Below, piece by piece: positions 36,908 through 46,845 of a stretch of DNA of 64,000 bases. Position 1 is the first letter of the stretch. Each line of letters opens with the position of its first letter. The DNA is taken from contig NZ_JBBKBA010000001.1 of NCBI RefSeq assembly GCF_038404985.1, positions 2,694,001 to 2,758,000 on the forward strand, written 5' to 3'. The notes beneath the pieces are model-generated. The model did not search any database and was not told where the DNA came from. It worked only from the letters and a program-made list of their open reading frames with translations. The position numbers and the translations under genes are program-made. The DNA comes from Ferrovibrio sp. MS7 (GTDB taxonomy: Bacteria; Pseudomonadota; Alphaproteobacteria; Ferrovibrionales; Ferrovibrionaceae).

Positions 36908-38916
36908 GAGGGCGAGCCTCCATGTCGCGCCGCCATTTCGGTTTGGGCGTCGTTCGCGCCGCAGCCGGTATCAGCGTATTTGCATCACTGCCGGCTTGTG
37001 CTGCTTCGCTTAATCCGCTGCCGGTGCTGCCGACGCGCGGCGGACCGGAACCCGCGCATAGTATTCAATGGCTGCATCGCGCGGCCGATGGTCGCGTAAC
37101 ACTGCTGCTGCCGCGCCAGGAAATGGGGCAGGGGATTGCCGCCGGCCTCTGCCGCATCGTCGCCGCCGAACTGGACGTGCCGCCGCAGCAGATTGCGGTG
37201 CGGCTGCCCGATACCGGCGAGATTCAGCCAGTGCGCGCCACGGTGGGCAGCGACAGCATCAAGGATTTCGCCCTGCCGGTGGCGCGTGCCGCTGCGCTGC
37301 TGCGCGAGCATCTTGCGGCTGGCGGCGGGGCCGGCAGGCTGGAGGATCGCGGCCAACCGGTAGCCCTGCGCAGCCAGGTGCCGGGTGTGCTGGCGGCGTT
37401 GCCGGACCACGATCCGGCGTTGCAGGCCATCGTCGGCGGCGCACCGCTCTATGCCGGCGATATCCGGTTGCCCGGCATGCTGCACGGCCTGGTGCTGGCG
37501 CCGGACATGGCGCTGCCGGCTGTGATGCCGCCGGGCGTGAAACTGGTGACATTGAGTGATGGCCGGCGCGGCCTGCTGGCGGAACGCGCCGCTGCGCTGC
37601 ATGGCGTAGCGCTCGCACCGTCCGACAAACCTGCCGCCATGCCGGCATTGGATATCGACGCGCTGCAAAGCCAGGGCCGGTTGGAGCATCGCCTGTTGCG
37701 GGATGCCATCGTTGAGGCTGGGCCCTGGAGCCTGGACCGGCGCTACGACATTCCCTTCGCCGCCCATGCCGGCATCGAGACCCGGAGTGCCGTGGCGCAA
37801 TGGCATGCCGGCGGCAGCACGCGGCTGGAAGTCTGGACCGGCAGCCAGGATCTATTCTTCGTGCGCGGCAGCCTGGCGCGGCATTTCGGCCTGTCCACCG
37901 AAGCCGTGAAGGTGCATGGCTGCCGCATCGGCGGCGGTTTCGGCGCCCGCACCATCGTGCGCGCCGAACTGGAGGCTGCCCTGCTGAGTCAGGCGGCGGG
38001 CAAGCCGGTGAAGGTGCAATGGCGGCGGCTGCAGGAATTCACCGAAGGCTTCCACCGCCCGCCGAGTTCGCATCGCATCCGCGCCCGCCTGGATGCAGCG
38101 GGCCGCATCACCGACTGGTGGCATGGCTTTGCTTCCGGGCACGTGATCTTCACCTCGGCGGCGATGCCGCGCTGGATGCAGGCGGTCACCAGCTTTGTCG
38201 CCGATCCTGGTGTGGCACGTGGCGCGGTGCCGCCCTATGGCTTCGCGCGCCGCCGCGTCGAATTCAGCGATGTGCGGCTACCCATCGATACCGGGCCATG
38301 GCGCGGCCTTGGCGCCGGGCCGAACGGCTATGCCATCGAGGCGGCGATGGATGAACTTGCGCGCCTTGCCGGCCAAGATCCGGTGGCTTTCCGCCTCGCG
38401 CATCTGGGCCCCGAACAGGCGAGGCTCGCCGCTTGCCTGCGCCGTGCCGCCGAACTTGCCGGGCCGCCGCCCGCTATCCCGGGCAGCGGGCGTGGTGTTG
38501 CCTGCGGCATCTACAAGGATCATGCCTATGCGGCGGTGATCGCCGACATGGCGGTGGATCCAGCCAGCGGTGCGGCACGGGTGCTGCAAGTCGTCTGTGC
38601 CCATGATTGCGGCCCGCTGGTGGATGCCGACCAGGTGCGGGCCCAGATCGAGGGCAACCTGCATTGGGGCCTGGGCATGGTGCTGCTGGAGGCGCTGCCG
38701 ATTGAGGCGGGGCGGGTGGCTGCCTATACTTTCGCTGATTATCCGATCCCGACCATCGACGTGATGCCGACAATCCATATTGCTTTGCTCGAACCACCAG
38801 AGACAAAGCCGGGCGGTGCCGGCGAAACCGCCATGGTCGGGCTTGCCGCCTTTGCCATTGGCATCGCCGCCGCCACCGGCCGGCCGTTGACGCAACTGCC
38901 CTACAGACCGGCATGA
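36904..38916 (+). CDS. Isoquinoline 1-oxidoreductase-type beta subunit (molybdenum), compact form
   Basis: A 670-residue catalytic subunit of the xanthine dehydrogenase family (cofactor of the molybdopterin cytosine dinucleotide type in studied IOR). A twin-arginine signal ([10 protein letters not shown], then a hydrophobic stretch to ACA) suggests export to the periplasm, as for other IorB proteins. Cofactor-binding segments are [40 protein letters not shown] and the C-terminal [11 protein letters not shown], whose glutamate is the likely catalytic base. Usual length is near 740-780; here the linker after [20 protein letters not shown] is about 60-80 residues short. The start could be 36904 or an ATG at 36922. 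No cytochrome subunit is adjacent. Confidence 0.85.
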   Translation: MRGRASMSRRHFGLGVVRAAAGISVFASLPACAASLNPLPVLPTRGGPEPAHSIQWLHRAADGRVTLLLPRQEMGQGIAAGLCRIVAAELDVPPQQIAVRLPDTGEIQPVRATVGSDSIKDFALPVARAAALLREHLAAGGGAGRLEDRGQPVALRSQVPGVLAALPDHDPALQAIVGGAPLYAGDIRLPGMLHGLVLAPDMALPAVMPPGVKLVTLSDGRRGLLAERAAALHGVALAPSDKPAAMPALDIDALQSQGRLEHRLLRDAIVEAGPWSLDRRYDIPFAAHAGIETRSAVAQWHAGGSTRLEVWTGSQDLFFVRGSLARHFGLSTEAVKVHGCRIGGGFGARTIVRAELEAALLSQAAGKPVKVQWRRLQEFTEGFHRPPSSHRIRARLDAAGRITDWWHGFASGHVIFTSAAMPRWMQAVTSFVADPGVARGAVPPYGFARRRVEFSDVRLPIDTGPWRGLGAGPNGYAIEAAMDELARLAGQDPVAFRLAHLGPEQARLAACLRRAAELAGPPPAIPGSGRGVACGIYKDHAYAAVIADMAVDPASGAARVLQVVCAHDCGPLVDADQVRAQIEGNLHWGLGMVLLEALPIEAGRVAAYTFADYPIPTIDVMPTIHIALLEPPETKPGGAGETAMVGLAAFAIGIAAATGRPLTQLPYRPA

Positions 38917-39881
38917 GCAGCTTCGCCAGCGCCGCCTTTGTCGGCCTGATCCTGCGGCGCATGGCGCTGGCCGGGCTGGAGCCGCCGCCAGACGTGACGG
39001 CCTCCGGCCTGCTGGCGCGCGCGTTGCAGCCCGGCGGCAATGTGCAGGTGGCGCTGGCGCTGAAGCAGGCGCTGCTGCGCCACGCCGCCATCGAGCGCGG
39101 CGCCGGGTTCCTGCTCGGCATCGGCCAGGGCATTCACGACGTGCCGAGCGACCCGACCCTGGACGTGTTGCGCCGTGCCGCCAGCGCCGCCGATTTGCTG
39201 CTGCGCTGGCAGCGACTGGAAAGCTATCACCACTCGCATCACCGCACGCGCATCGAGGCGCTTGATGAAGCCGGCGGCACTGCGTTGCTGCGCCATGTCT
39301 CGCTGGGACCCACACCGCCGGCAGCGGTGGAGGATATCGTGGTGCTGGGTCTGCTGGCGGCCCTGTTCCAGGCCATCGGCTGCCGTGGCCTGGAGATCGA
39401 CCTGATTGCCGGCAATGGCACCGCCCTGGCGGCGATGCGGGATGACCGCATCCTGCTTGATGCTGCCTTGCCGGCGGACGGCACGGCCCAATGGCGTCTG
39501 CGCTGGCGGCAACAGCTGCTCGACACAGTGAGTATCCCCCGGGATGCTGCCGAGGGATTGATCGAGCGGCTCTATGCCCTGTTCGATGATGATCCATTCC
39601 GGCAGTGGAGCTTGGGCGAGGCCGGGCGTGCGCTCGGCCTGTCGTCGCGCAGCCTGCAACGGCGGCTGGCGGAAGCCGGCGCCGGCTATGCCGGCATCCA
39701 GCGCGATGCACGGGTGAAACGTGCCGCCCGCGCCATGCTGGCCGGGCCGGCAACGCTGGCCGAAATCGGCTATGCCGCCGGCTTTGCCGACCAGGCGCAT
39801 TTCACCCGCGAGTTCCGCCGTGTCACCGGCATGCGACCGGCGGAATGGCGCCGGGTTGCGCTGGCGCCGCCGCCGGCTTAA
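38913..39881 (+). CDS. AraC-family transcription regulator
   Basis: A 322-residue regulator. The C-terminal double HTH (about 215-315) is clear: SLGEAGRALGLSSRSLQRRL, then TLAEIGYAAGFADQAHFTREFRR cut as TLAEIGYAAGFADQ and AHFTREFRRVTGMRPAEW. The N-terminal 200 residues are a ligand or dimer domain of the arabinose-binding-like type, with HYHHSHHRT-like histidines seen as SYHHSHHRTRIE. The start overlaps the upstream stop (ATGA), so it is the third gene of the oxidoreductase operon and probably controls it. It converges on the next gene with 11 bases between. Confidence 0.88.
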   Translation: MSSFASAAFVGLILRRMALAGLEPPPDVTASGLLARALQPGGNVQVALALKQALLRHAAIERGAGFLLGIGQGIHDVPSDPTLDVLRRAASAADLLLRWQRLESYHHSHHRTRIEALDEAGGTALLRHVSLGPTPPAAVEDIVVLGLLAALFQAIGCRGLEIDLIAGNGTALAAMRDDRILLDAALPADGTAQWRLRWRQQLLDTVSIPRDAAEGLIERLYALFDDDPFRQWSLGEAGRALGLSSRSLQRRLAEAGAGYAGIQRDARVKRAARAMLAGPATLAEIGYAAGFADQAHFTREFRRVTGMRPAEWRRVALAPPPA

Positions 39882-39892
39882 GCCGCGCCGAC

Positions 39893-40426
39893 TTAACCTT
39901 GCCGGCGTGCGCGCCATTCCGCGCGGCTCTGGCCCCAGAGGTCGAGTTCGAGATTGAATGGCTCGGGCAGGTTGCCCCGGCGCAGGATGCGCGAGCCAAG
40001 GCGCCGGGCCACGGCCTGCGAGGGCGTGTTGGCCGGATCGATGCAGTGGATCACTTCATCCCAGCCGAGATTGTCGAAGGCCCAGTCGATGGCGGCGGTG
40101 GCGCCTTCGGTGGCGTAGCCCTTGCCCCAGGTATCGCGCACCAGGGCCCAGCCGACTTCGTGGCCGGGCCAGCCTTCCGGTTCCCACGGCCCGAGCCGGC
40201 CGATCCAGCGCCCGGTGGCCTTCTCGATCACCGAGAACATGGAATAGCCGTTCACCATCCAGCCGCCGGAAATCAGCGCCATGCTGCGCCAGGCCATCAC
40301 CGGGTCCTTGGCGCCGCCGATATAGCGCTGTGCTTCCGCATCGGCGGAGAAGTTGTACCAATCGGCGCGCTCATCCGCCTGGGGCGGGCGCAGGATCAGG
40401 CGCGGGGTTTCAAGGATGACGGACAT
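39893..40426 (-). CDS. GNAT-family N-acetyltransferase (RimJ/RimL type)
   Basis: A 177-residue acetyl-CoA-dependent transferase. The order fits the RimJ/RimL subgroup: LETPRLILRPPQADERADWY at the start, RWIGRLGPWEPEGWPGHEVG (central strands), VRDTWGKGYATEGATAAIDW (the pyrophosphate-binding loop) and IDPANTPSQAVARRLGSRI. The ATG at 40426 gives the family-typical start; an upstream one adds ten residues. The substrate may be a small molecule or a protein N-terminus; sequence does not tell. Confidence 0.87.
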   Translation of the reverse strand: MSVILETPRLILRPPQADERADWYNFSADAEAQRYIGGAKDPVMAWRSMALISGGWMVNGYSMFSVIEKATGRWIGRLGPWEPEGWPGHEVGWALVRDTWGKGYATEGATAAIDWAFDNLGWDEVIHCIDPANTPSQAVARRLGSRILRRGNLPEPFNLELDLWGQSRAEWRARRQG

Positions 40427-40718
40427 GGCTGACACCCGATGCGGACATGGGAACAAAAGGGCCGGGAGACTACACCGAACGCGGCAAAGCCCAAAGACTA
40501 GAATGGTTTTCTGCTTCGTTCGCCTAAATCTGGGAGTCGTCCGCGCCTGTTCCGAATCGGCTGCGACTCGTGGGCCATCTCAAGGCGGCGCAAGCACAAA
40601 ATCTTGTGGATTGTTCGCGGAATGGCCTGACGGATCTGGGATTCACCCCAGGGGCGTTCTGGCTTCACGGGCCTAGGCGCCGTATCGTATCGGGGCAGAA
40701 CGGGAGTCGCACGCTGCC
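40427..40718. other. 292-bp divergent region before dnaE
   Basis: Should hold promoters for dnaE and for the acetyltransferase. I searched by eye for the alphaproteobacterial LexA motif GTTC-N7-GTTC and did not find it. No good promoter pair or gene was seen. A weak inverted repeat GAGTCG/CGACTC lies near 40531-40570. Confidence 0.4.
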
Positions 40719-43700
40719 ATGGCCCACGCTGATTTTGTCCACCTCCGCGTCCACACCGCCTATTCGCTCACCGAAGGCGCCATCCGGGTGGAAAAGCTTG
40801 CCGATCTCTGCCTCAAGCACCGTATGCCGGCGGTGGCGATCACCGACACCAACAACCTGTTTGGTGCCCTGGAAGGCTCCAAGGCCCTGGCTGGCAAGGG
40901 CGTGCAGCCGATCATCGGCTGTCAGCTCAATGTCTCGCGCCTCGACCAGCAGGCCGGCGGCTTCGGCAAGGCGCTGAAGAAGCCCGACCCTGACCGCGTG
41001 GTGCTGCTGGCCCAGAATGCCGAGGGCTATGCCCATCTGATGAAGCTTTCCACCAAGGCCTATCTGGAAGTGCCGCCGGGCGAGGCGCCGCAGGTGGCCT
41101 GGGAGGACCTGGAAGCCTGGAATGGCGGCCTGATATGCCTCTCTGGCGGCATCGACGGCCCGGTGGCACGGCTGCTTGCCGATGGTCAGGCTGACGCGGC
41201 AAGGGTGGCCCTGCTGCGGCTGCGCGGGATTTTCGCCGACCGGCTCTATGTCGAGTTGCAGCGCCATGGCTGGGCGGCGGAAGCCCGCGCCGAACCGGGC
41301 CTGCTCGATCTCGCCTATGAACTCAATATCCCGCTGGTGGCGACCAACGACTGCTACTTCGCCGACCAGGGCATGTATGAGGCGCATGACGCTTTGCTCT
41401 GCATCGCGGAAGGCGCCTATGTCAGCCAGACCAACCGTCGCCGCGTCACGCCCGAACACCGCTTCAAGTCGGCCGAGGAAATGCGGGTGCTGTTCGCCGA
41501 TCTGCCCGAGGCGATCGACAATACCCTGGTGATTGCGCGGCGCTGTGCCGTGAAGGCCGATGAGCGGGCGCCGATCCTGCCCAACTTCGGCGATGGCTCC
41601 GGCGAGAGCGAAGCCGATACGCTGCGTCGCATGGCGCGTGAGGGCCTGGAAAAACGCCTGGTGCAGATCGGCGTTTCCGGCGAGGCCGCCAAACCCTATT
41701 GGGACCGCCTCGACTTCGAGTGCAACACCATCATCAACATGAAGTTCCCGGGCTACTTCCTGATCGTGGCCGACTTCATCCAGTGGTCGAAGCGCAATGG
41801 CGTCGCGGTGGGACCGGGCCGTGGTTCCGGCGCCGGCTCGGTGGTCGCCTGGGCGCTGACCATCACCGACCTTGATCCGCTCCGCTTCGGCCTGCTGTTC
41901 GAACGCTTCCTCAATCCGGAACGCGTCTCGATGCCTGACTTCGATATCGATTTTTGTCAGGAGCGGCGCGACGAAGTGATCCGCTACGTGCAGCAGAAAT
42001 ATGGTGCTGCCAACGTCGCGCAGATCATCACCTTCGGAAAGCTGCAGGCGCGCGCCGCGCTCCGCGATGTCGGTCGCGTGCTGCAGTTGCCCTTGGGCCA
42101 GGTCGACCGTATCTGCAAACTGGTGCCGAACAACCCGGCCAACCCGGTGACGCTGGAACAGGCCATCACCCTGGAGCCGCGCCTGCGCGAGGAACGCGAC
42201 CGCGACGAGGCGGTGGCGCGCATGATCAACGTGGCGCTGAAACTGGAAGGCCTCTACCGCAACGCCTCGACCCATGCCGCCGGCGTGGTGATCGGTGACC
42301 GTCCGCTGGTGGAGTTGGTGCCGCTCTACCGCGATCCCCATGCCAGCATGCCGGCGACGCAATTCTCGATGAAATACGCCGAAGCGGCCGGCCTGGTGAA
42401 ATTCGACTTCCTCGGCCTGAAAACCCTCGACGTGCTGGAAAAGGCCATCGAGCTGATCCGCAAGCGCGGCGTCGATATCAGCCTGGCGACGATACCATTG
42501 AGCGATAAACCGACCTTCGACCTGCTCGGGCGCGGCGATGCGGTTGGCGTGTTCCAGTTTGAAGGCAGCGGCATGCGCGACATGCTGCGCGGCATGAAGC
42601 CGGACGCCTTCGAGGACCTGATCGCGCTGGTGGCGCTCTATCGCCCCGGTCCGATGGAGAATATCCCGAGCTATATCCGCCGCAAGCACGGGCAGGAAAC
42701 GCCCGACTACATGCACGAAAAGCTCAAGCCGGTGCTGGAGGAGACCTACGGCGTCATCATCTACCAGGAACAGGTGATGGAAATCGCCAAGATCCTGTCC
42801 GGCTATTCGCTCGGCGATGCTGATTTGCTGCGCCGTGCAATGGGCAAGAAGATCAAGGCCGAGATGGACGCGCAGAAGGAGCGCTTCGCCGAGGGCGCCA
42901 AGAAGAACGGCGTCGATCCGGGCCTGGCCGCCGAAATCTTCGAGCGCGTGGAAAAGTTCGCCGGCTACGGCTTTAACAAAAGCCACGCGGCGGCCTATGC
43001 GCTGGTGGCCTGGCATACGGCGTATCTCAAGGCGAACTACCCGGTCGAGTTCCTGGCCGCGTCGATGACGCTCGATATCTCAAACACCGACAAGCTGAAC
43101 GTGTTCCGTCAGGAATGTTCGCGTCAGGGCATCCCCTTGCTGCCGCCGGATATCAACCGCTCGGAAGTCGAGTTTGGCGTCGAGCAGCTTGCCGATGGCA
43201 AGGGCGCGATCCGCTATGCGCTGGCAGCCGTGCGCAATGTTGGCGCCGCCGCGATGGCGCAGGTGGTGGCGGCGCGCAAGGCCGGTGGTCCGTTCAAGAA
43301 CCTGTTCGACATGGCTAGCCGCGTCGATCCCGCGGCACTGAACAAGCGCATGCTGGAGAACCTGGCTAAGGCCGGCGCCTTCGACGGGCTGGAGAAGAAC
43401 CGCGCCAGAACCATGGCTGGCCTCGAAACCTTGATCCGCCATGCCCAGGTGAAAGCGGAGGAACGTGGCAGCAGTCAGGTTTCCATGTTCGGCGGCGGTG
43501 GCCCGGCGCAGGAACGCGAGCCGAAACTGGCCGATGTCGAGCCGTGGAATCCGATGGACCAGCTCGCCAAGGAATTCGAAGCCATCGGCTTCTATCTCTC
43601 GGCGCATCCGCTGGATGCCTACCAGGCAACGCTCAACCGCGTCGGCGCCAAACGCCATGCCGAGATGATGAAGCTGCTGCATAGCGGCGAACAGGTGTTC

Positions 43701-44180
43701 AAGATCGCCGGCACCGTGGTGTCGCGCCAGGAGCGCACCTCGCAGAAGGGCAAGCGTTTCGCCTTTGTCGGCTGCTCGGATGCCACCGGCATGTTCGAGA
43801 TCATGGTGTTCTCGGAGATCCTGGCGGCGCATCGCGAATGGCTCGAGCCGGGCAAGAACCTGGTCTGGACCGTCAATGCCCGCATCGAAGGCGAGCAGGC
43901 GCGCTTCACGGCGCAGAAGGTGGAGTTGCTAGACGATGTGGCGGCGCGCGCCGCTGCCGGCATCCGCATCGTGATCGAGAACGAGAAGCCGATCCCGCGT
44001 ATCCAGGAATTGCTCGGCAAGGCCGGAAGGGGACGCGGCGAGGTGCGGCTCGGCATGCAGCTCGTCACCGAGGAACTGATCGACGCCGATATCAAACTGC
44101 CTGCCACTTTCGCCGTGAACCCGCAACTGCGTGGCCAGATCCGCGTGCTGCCCGGCGTGGTGGAAGTCTACGATATATAA
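40719..44180 (+). CDS. dnaE: DNA polymerase III alpha subunit
   Basis: The 1153-residue replicative polymerase. The PHP domain begins VHLRVHTAYSLTEGAI. The palm holds GPGRGSGAGSVVAWALTITD and the catalytic aspartates of DFDIDF (from residue 407). The finger and tau-binding parts continue to YRPGPMENIPSYIRRKHGQE and AGYGFNKSHAAAYALVAWHT. The C-terminal OB fold is seen in GKRFAFVGCSDATGMFEIMV. It lacks the zinc site and length of PolC, as expected for DnaE1. The ATG at 40719 has a GGGAG site. It is normally next to lolD in related species. Confidence 0.97.
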   Translation: MAHADFVHLRVHTAYSLTEGAIRVEKLADLCLKHRMPAVAITDTNNLFGALEGSKALAGKGVQPIIGCQLNVSRLDQQAGGFGKALKKPDPDRVVLLAQNAEGYAHLMKLSTKAYLEVPPGEAPQVAWEDLEAWNGGLICLSGGIDGPVARLLADGQADAARVALLRLRGIFADRLYVELQRHGWAAEARAEPGLLDLAYELNIPLVATNDCYFADQGMYEAHDALLCIAEGAYVSQTNRRRVTPEHRFKSAEEMRVLFADLPEAIDNTLVIARRCAVKADERAPILPNFGDGSGESEADTLRRMAREGLEKRLVQIGVSGEAAKPYWDRLDFECNTIINMKFPGYFLIVADFIQWSKRNGVAVGPGRGSGAGSVVAWALTITDLDPLRFGLLFERFLNPERVSMPDFDIDFCQERRDEVIRYVQQKYGAANVAQIITFGKLQARAALRDVGRVLQLPLGQVDRICKLVPNNPANPVTLEQAITLEPRLREERDRDEAVARMINVALKLEGLYRNASTHAAGVVIGDRPLVELVPLYRDPHASMPATQFSMKYAEAAGLVKFDFLGLKTLDVLEKAIELIRKRGVDISLATIPLSDKPTFDLLGRGDAVGVFQFEGSGMRDMLRGMKPDAFEDLIALVALYRPGPMENIPSYIRRKHGQETPDYMHEKLKPVLEETYGVIIYQEQVMEIAKILSGYSLGDADLLRRAMGKKIKAEMDAQKERFAEGAKKNGVDPGLAAEIFERVEKFAGYGFNKSHAAAYALVAWHTAYLKANYPVEFLAASMTLDISNTDKLNVFRQECSRQGIPLLPPDINRSEVEFGVEQLADGKGAIRYALAAVRNVGAAAMAQVVAARKAGGPFKNLFDMASRVDPAALNKRMLENLAKAGAFDGLEKNRARTMAGLETLIRHAQVKAEERGSSQVSMFGGGGPAQEREPKLADVEPWNPMDQLAKEFEAIGFYLSAHPLDAYQATLNRVGAKRHAEMMKLLHSGEQVFKIAGTVVSRQERTSQKGKRFAFVGCSDATGMFEIMVFSEILAAHREWLEPGKNLVWTVNARIEGEQARFTAQKVELLDDVAARAAAGIRIVIENEKPIPRIQELLGKAGRGRGEVRLGMQLVTEELIDADIKLPATFAVNPQLRGQIRVLPGVVEVYDI

Positions 44181-44205
44181 GCCTACGACATATAAGGTTT
44201 AAGCC

Positions 44206-46845
44206 ATGGACGCCCGTTTAGCCGAGACGCAGCAGCCCCAGACCATCCGCCGTGAGGATTACCGGCCACCGGATTTCCGTATCGCCACGGTCGATCTGGA
44301 ATTTGATCTGTTGCCGCACACGACCAAGGTGAAGGCGACGCTTGGGGTCGAAGCGGCGCAGCCGGGCAAGCCGCTGGTGCTGGATGGCGAGGCGCTGAAG
44401 CTGCTTGGCCTGGCCATTGATGGCCGCGCTCTGGTAGCCGACGAGTATGCCGTCACGCCGCATGGCCTGACGATCCATAATCCGCCGGCCAAGTTTACGC
44501 TGGTGATTGACACCGAGATTGACCCCGCCGGCAACACGCAACTGACCGGGCTGTACCAGTCGAGCGGCAATTACTGCACGCAATGCGAGGCGCAGGGTTT
44601 CCGCCGCATTACCTATTTCCTCGACCGCCCGGATGTGATGTCGATCTACCGCGTCACCATCCGCGCCGAGAAGAAGTCTTGCCCGGTGTTGCTATCCAAC
44701 GGCAACCTGGTGGGGCAGGGCGATCTGCCCGATGGCCGGCATTTTGCTGTGTGGCACGATCCGCACAAGAAGCCCTGCTATCTCTTCGCCCTGGTGGCCG
44801 GCGATCTCGCCTGCAACGAGGACAGCTTCGTCACCCAATCGGGCCGCACGGTGGCGTTGCGCATCTTCACCGAACATGGCAAGGCGGCGCGGTCGGCCTA
44901 TGCCATGGACGCGCTGAAACGCTCGATGCGCTGGGACGAAACCCGTTTCGGCCTGGAATACGATCTGGACCTGTTCAATATCGTCGCGGTCAGCGACTTC
45001 AACATGGGGGCGATGGAGAACAAGAGCCTCAATGTGTTCAACGACCGCTATATCCTGGCCGACCCCGATACCGCCACCGACGCCGATTATGCCGGCATCG
45101 AGGCGGTGGTGGCGCATGAGTATTTCCATAACTGGACCGGCAACCGCATCACCTGCCGCGACTGGTTCCAGTTGAGCCTCAAGGAAGGGCTGACGGTTTT
45201 CCGTGATCAGGAATTCTCTTCCGACATGCGTTCGCGCCCGGTGGCGCGCATCCAGGAAGTGCGGGCGCTGCGGGCGCGGCAATTCCCCGAGGATGCCGGG
45301 CCTTTGGCGCATCCGATCCGCCCCGATGCCTATATCGCCATCGACAATTTCTACACCGCGACGGTCTACGAAAAGGGCGCCGAGGTCATTCGCATGCTTC
45401 ATACCCTGCTGGGCGAGGCCGGGTTCATGCAGGGCATGAAACTCTACGTCGAGCGCCATGACGGCGAGGCGGCAACCTGCGATCAATTCGTCGCGGCCAT
45501 GGCCGATGCCAATGGCTTCGACGCCAGCCAATTCAAGCTGTGGTACGCCCAGGCCGGCACGCCGAGCCTGGAAGTCGCCGGGCATTACGATGTCGCCAGC
45601 GGCAGTTACGAACTCACCGTGGCGCAATCCTGCCCGCCGACGCCGGGCCAGCCGGTGAAACAGCCGATGCATATGCCGTTGAAGCTCGGCCTGCTCGATG
45701 CCCAGGGGCGCGACATGCCGCTGGTCCTGGAGGGCGAGGCAGCACCGCTTGAAGGTGGCGTGCTTCATATCCGCGCCGAGCGCCAGACTTTCCGCTTCAA
45801 GAATGTCGCAGCCCCCCAGGCGCTGTCGCTCAATCGCGGCTTCTCGGCGCCGGTGCTGATCAAGAATGAAAAGAGTGGCGCCGAGCGCGCCTTCCTGATG
45901 GCACATGACAGCGATGCCTTCGCGCGCTGGGAGTCCGGCCAGCAATATGCTGCCGAGCTGCTGCTGCGCCGTGTGGCTGATGCCGGTGCGGCCTATGACC
46001 AGGCCTTCATCGATGCGGTCGGGCAAATTCTCAAGGATGGCGCATTGGAGCCGGCCTTCGCCGCCGAGGCCATCGTGCTGCCATCGGAAGATTATATCGC
46101 CGACCAGATGGCGGTGGTGGATGTGGAGGCGATCTATGCCGCGCGCAAGGCATTGCGGCGCGAGATTGCCGGGGGGCATCGTGATCTGTTGCTGAAGCTG
46201 TATGCCGCCAACAATGTCACGGGCGCCTACAGCCCCGATGCGGCTTCGGCCGGCAAGCGCAGCCTGAAGAATGTGGCACTTGGCTACCTTGCCGAATTTG
46301 CCGCCGAGGACAAGGCGATCCTCAAGCTGGTAAGCGACCAGTTCGATGCTGCGGACAACATGACCGACCGCATGGCGGCGTTGCGCATCCTGGTCGACCT
46401 GGATGTGCCGGAGCGCGTGCGCGCGCTGGCGGCTTTCCATGACCGCTACAAGGATGATGCCCTGGTGCTCGACAAGTGGCTTTCCCTGCAGGCCATCTCG
46501 GTGCTGCCGGGCACACTTGATCAGGTGCAGGGCCTGCTCAAGCATCCGGCTTTCTCGATGACCAAGCCGAACAAGGTGCGCGCCCTGGTCGGCAGCTTCA
46601 CCGCTAATGCCTTGCGCTACCATGCCGCCGATGGCTCGGGCTATGCCTTCCATGCCGAGCGGATGCTGGAGCTGGACAGGCTCAATCCGCAGGTGGCGGC
46701 GCGGCTGCTGGCACCCTTGGGCCGCTGGCGCCGCTTCGATACCGGACGGCAAGCGAAAATGAAGGCAGAACTGGCGCGCGTGCTGGCGCAGCCGGGGCTG
46801 TCGCGCGAGACCTACGAGATCGCGTCCAAGTCGCTGGCTGAGTAA
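44206..46845 (+). CDS. pepN: Aminopeptidase N
   Basis: An 879-residue zinc M1 aminopeptidase that removes N-terminal residues from peptides in the cytosol. The exopeptidase motif GAMEN is at 268-272. The zinc site HEYFH is at 304-308 with the third ligand E327 in LKEGLTVFRD. The C-terminal alpha-helical domain (about 550-879) is complete. A family-typical early segment is YQSSGNYCTQCEAQGFRRIT. Its last 34 bases overlap the convergent TetR-type gene. The start is a normal ATG shortly after dnaE, so the two may be co-transcribed. Confidence 0.97.
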   Translation: MDARLAETQQPQTIRREDYRPPDFRIATVDLEFDLLPHTTKVKATLGVEAAQPGKPLVLDGEALKLLGLAIDGRALVADEYAVTPHGLTIHNPPAKFTLVIDTEIDPAGNTQLTGLYQSSGNYCTQCEAQGFRRITYFLDRPDVMSIYRVTIRAEKKSCPVLLSNGNLVGQGDLPDGRHFAVWHDPHKKPCYLFALVAGDLACNEDSFVTQSGRTVALRIFTEHGKAARSAYAMDALKRSMRWDETRFGLEYDLDLFNIVAVSDFNMGAMENKSLNVFNDRYILADPDTATDADYAGIEAVVAHEYFHNWTGNRITCRDWFQLSLKEGLTVFRDQEFSSDMRSRPVARIQEVRALRARQFPEDAGPLAHPIRPDAYIAIDNFYTATVYEKGAEVIRMLHTLLGEAGFMQGMKLYVERHDGEAATCDQFVAAMADANGFDASQFKLWYAQAGTPSLEVAGHYDVASGSYELTVAQSCPPTPGQPVKQPMHMPLKLGLLDAQGRDMPLVLEGEAAPLEGGVLHIRAERQTFRFKNVAAPQALSLNRGFSAPVLIKNEKSGAERAFLMAHDSDAFARWESGQQYAAELLLRRVADAGAAYDQAFIDAVGQILKDGALEPAFAAEAIVLPSEDYIADQMAVVDVEAIYAARKALRREIAGGHRDLLLKLYAANNVTGAYSPDAASAGKRSLKNVALGYLAEFAAEDKAILKLVSDQFDAADNMTDRMAALRILVDLDVPERVRALAAFHDRYKDDALVLDKWLSLQAISVLPGTLDQVQGLLKHPAFSMTKPNKVRALVGSFTANALRYHAADGSGYAFHAERMLELDRLNPQVAARLLAPLGRWRRFDTGRQAKMKAELARVLAQPGLSRETYEIASKSLAE

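Noticed and set aside
40427-40718. A LexA-type site before dnaE
   Set aside because: Single GTTC and GAAC words occur but not in the GTTC-N7-GTTC spacing.
40665-43016. A 783-codon minus-strand frame opposite dnaE
   Set aside because: Antisense shadow of dnaE, no ribosome site or family.
44692-46752. A 686-codon minus-strand frame opposite pepN
   Set aside because: Antisense shadow of pepN.
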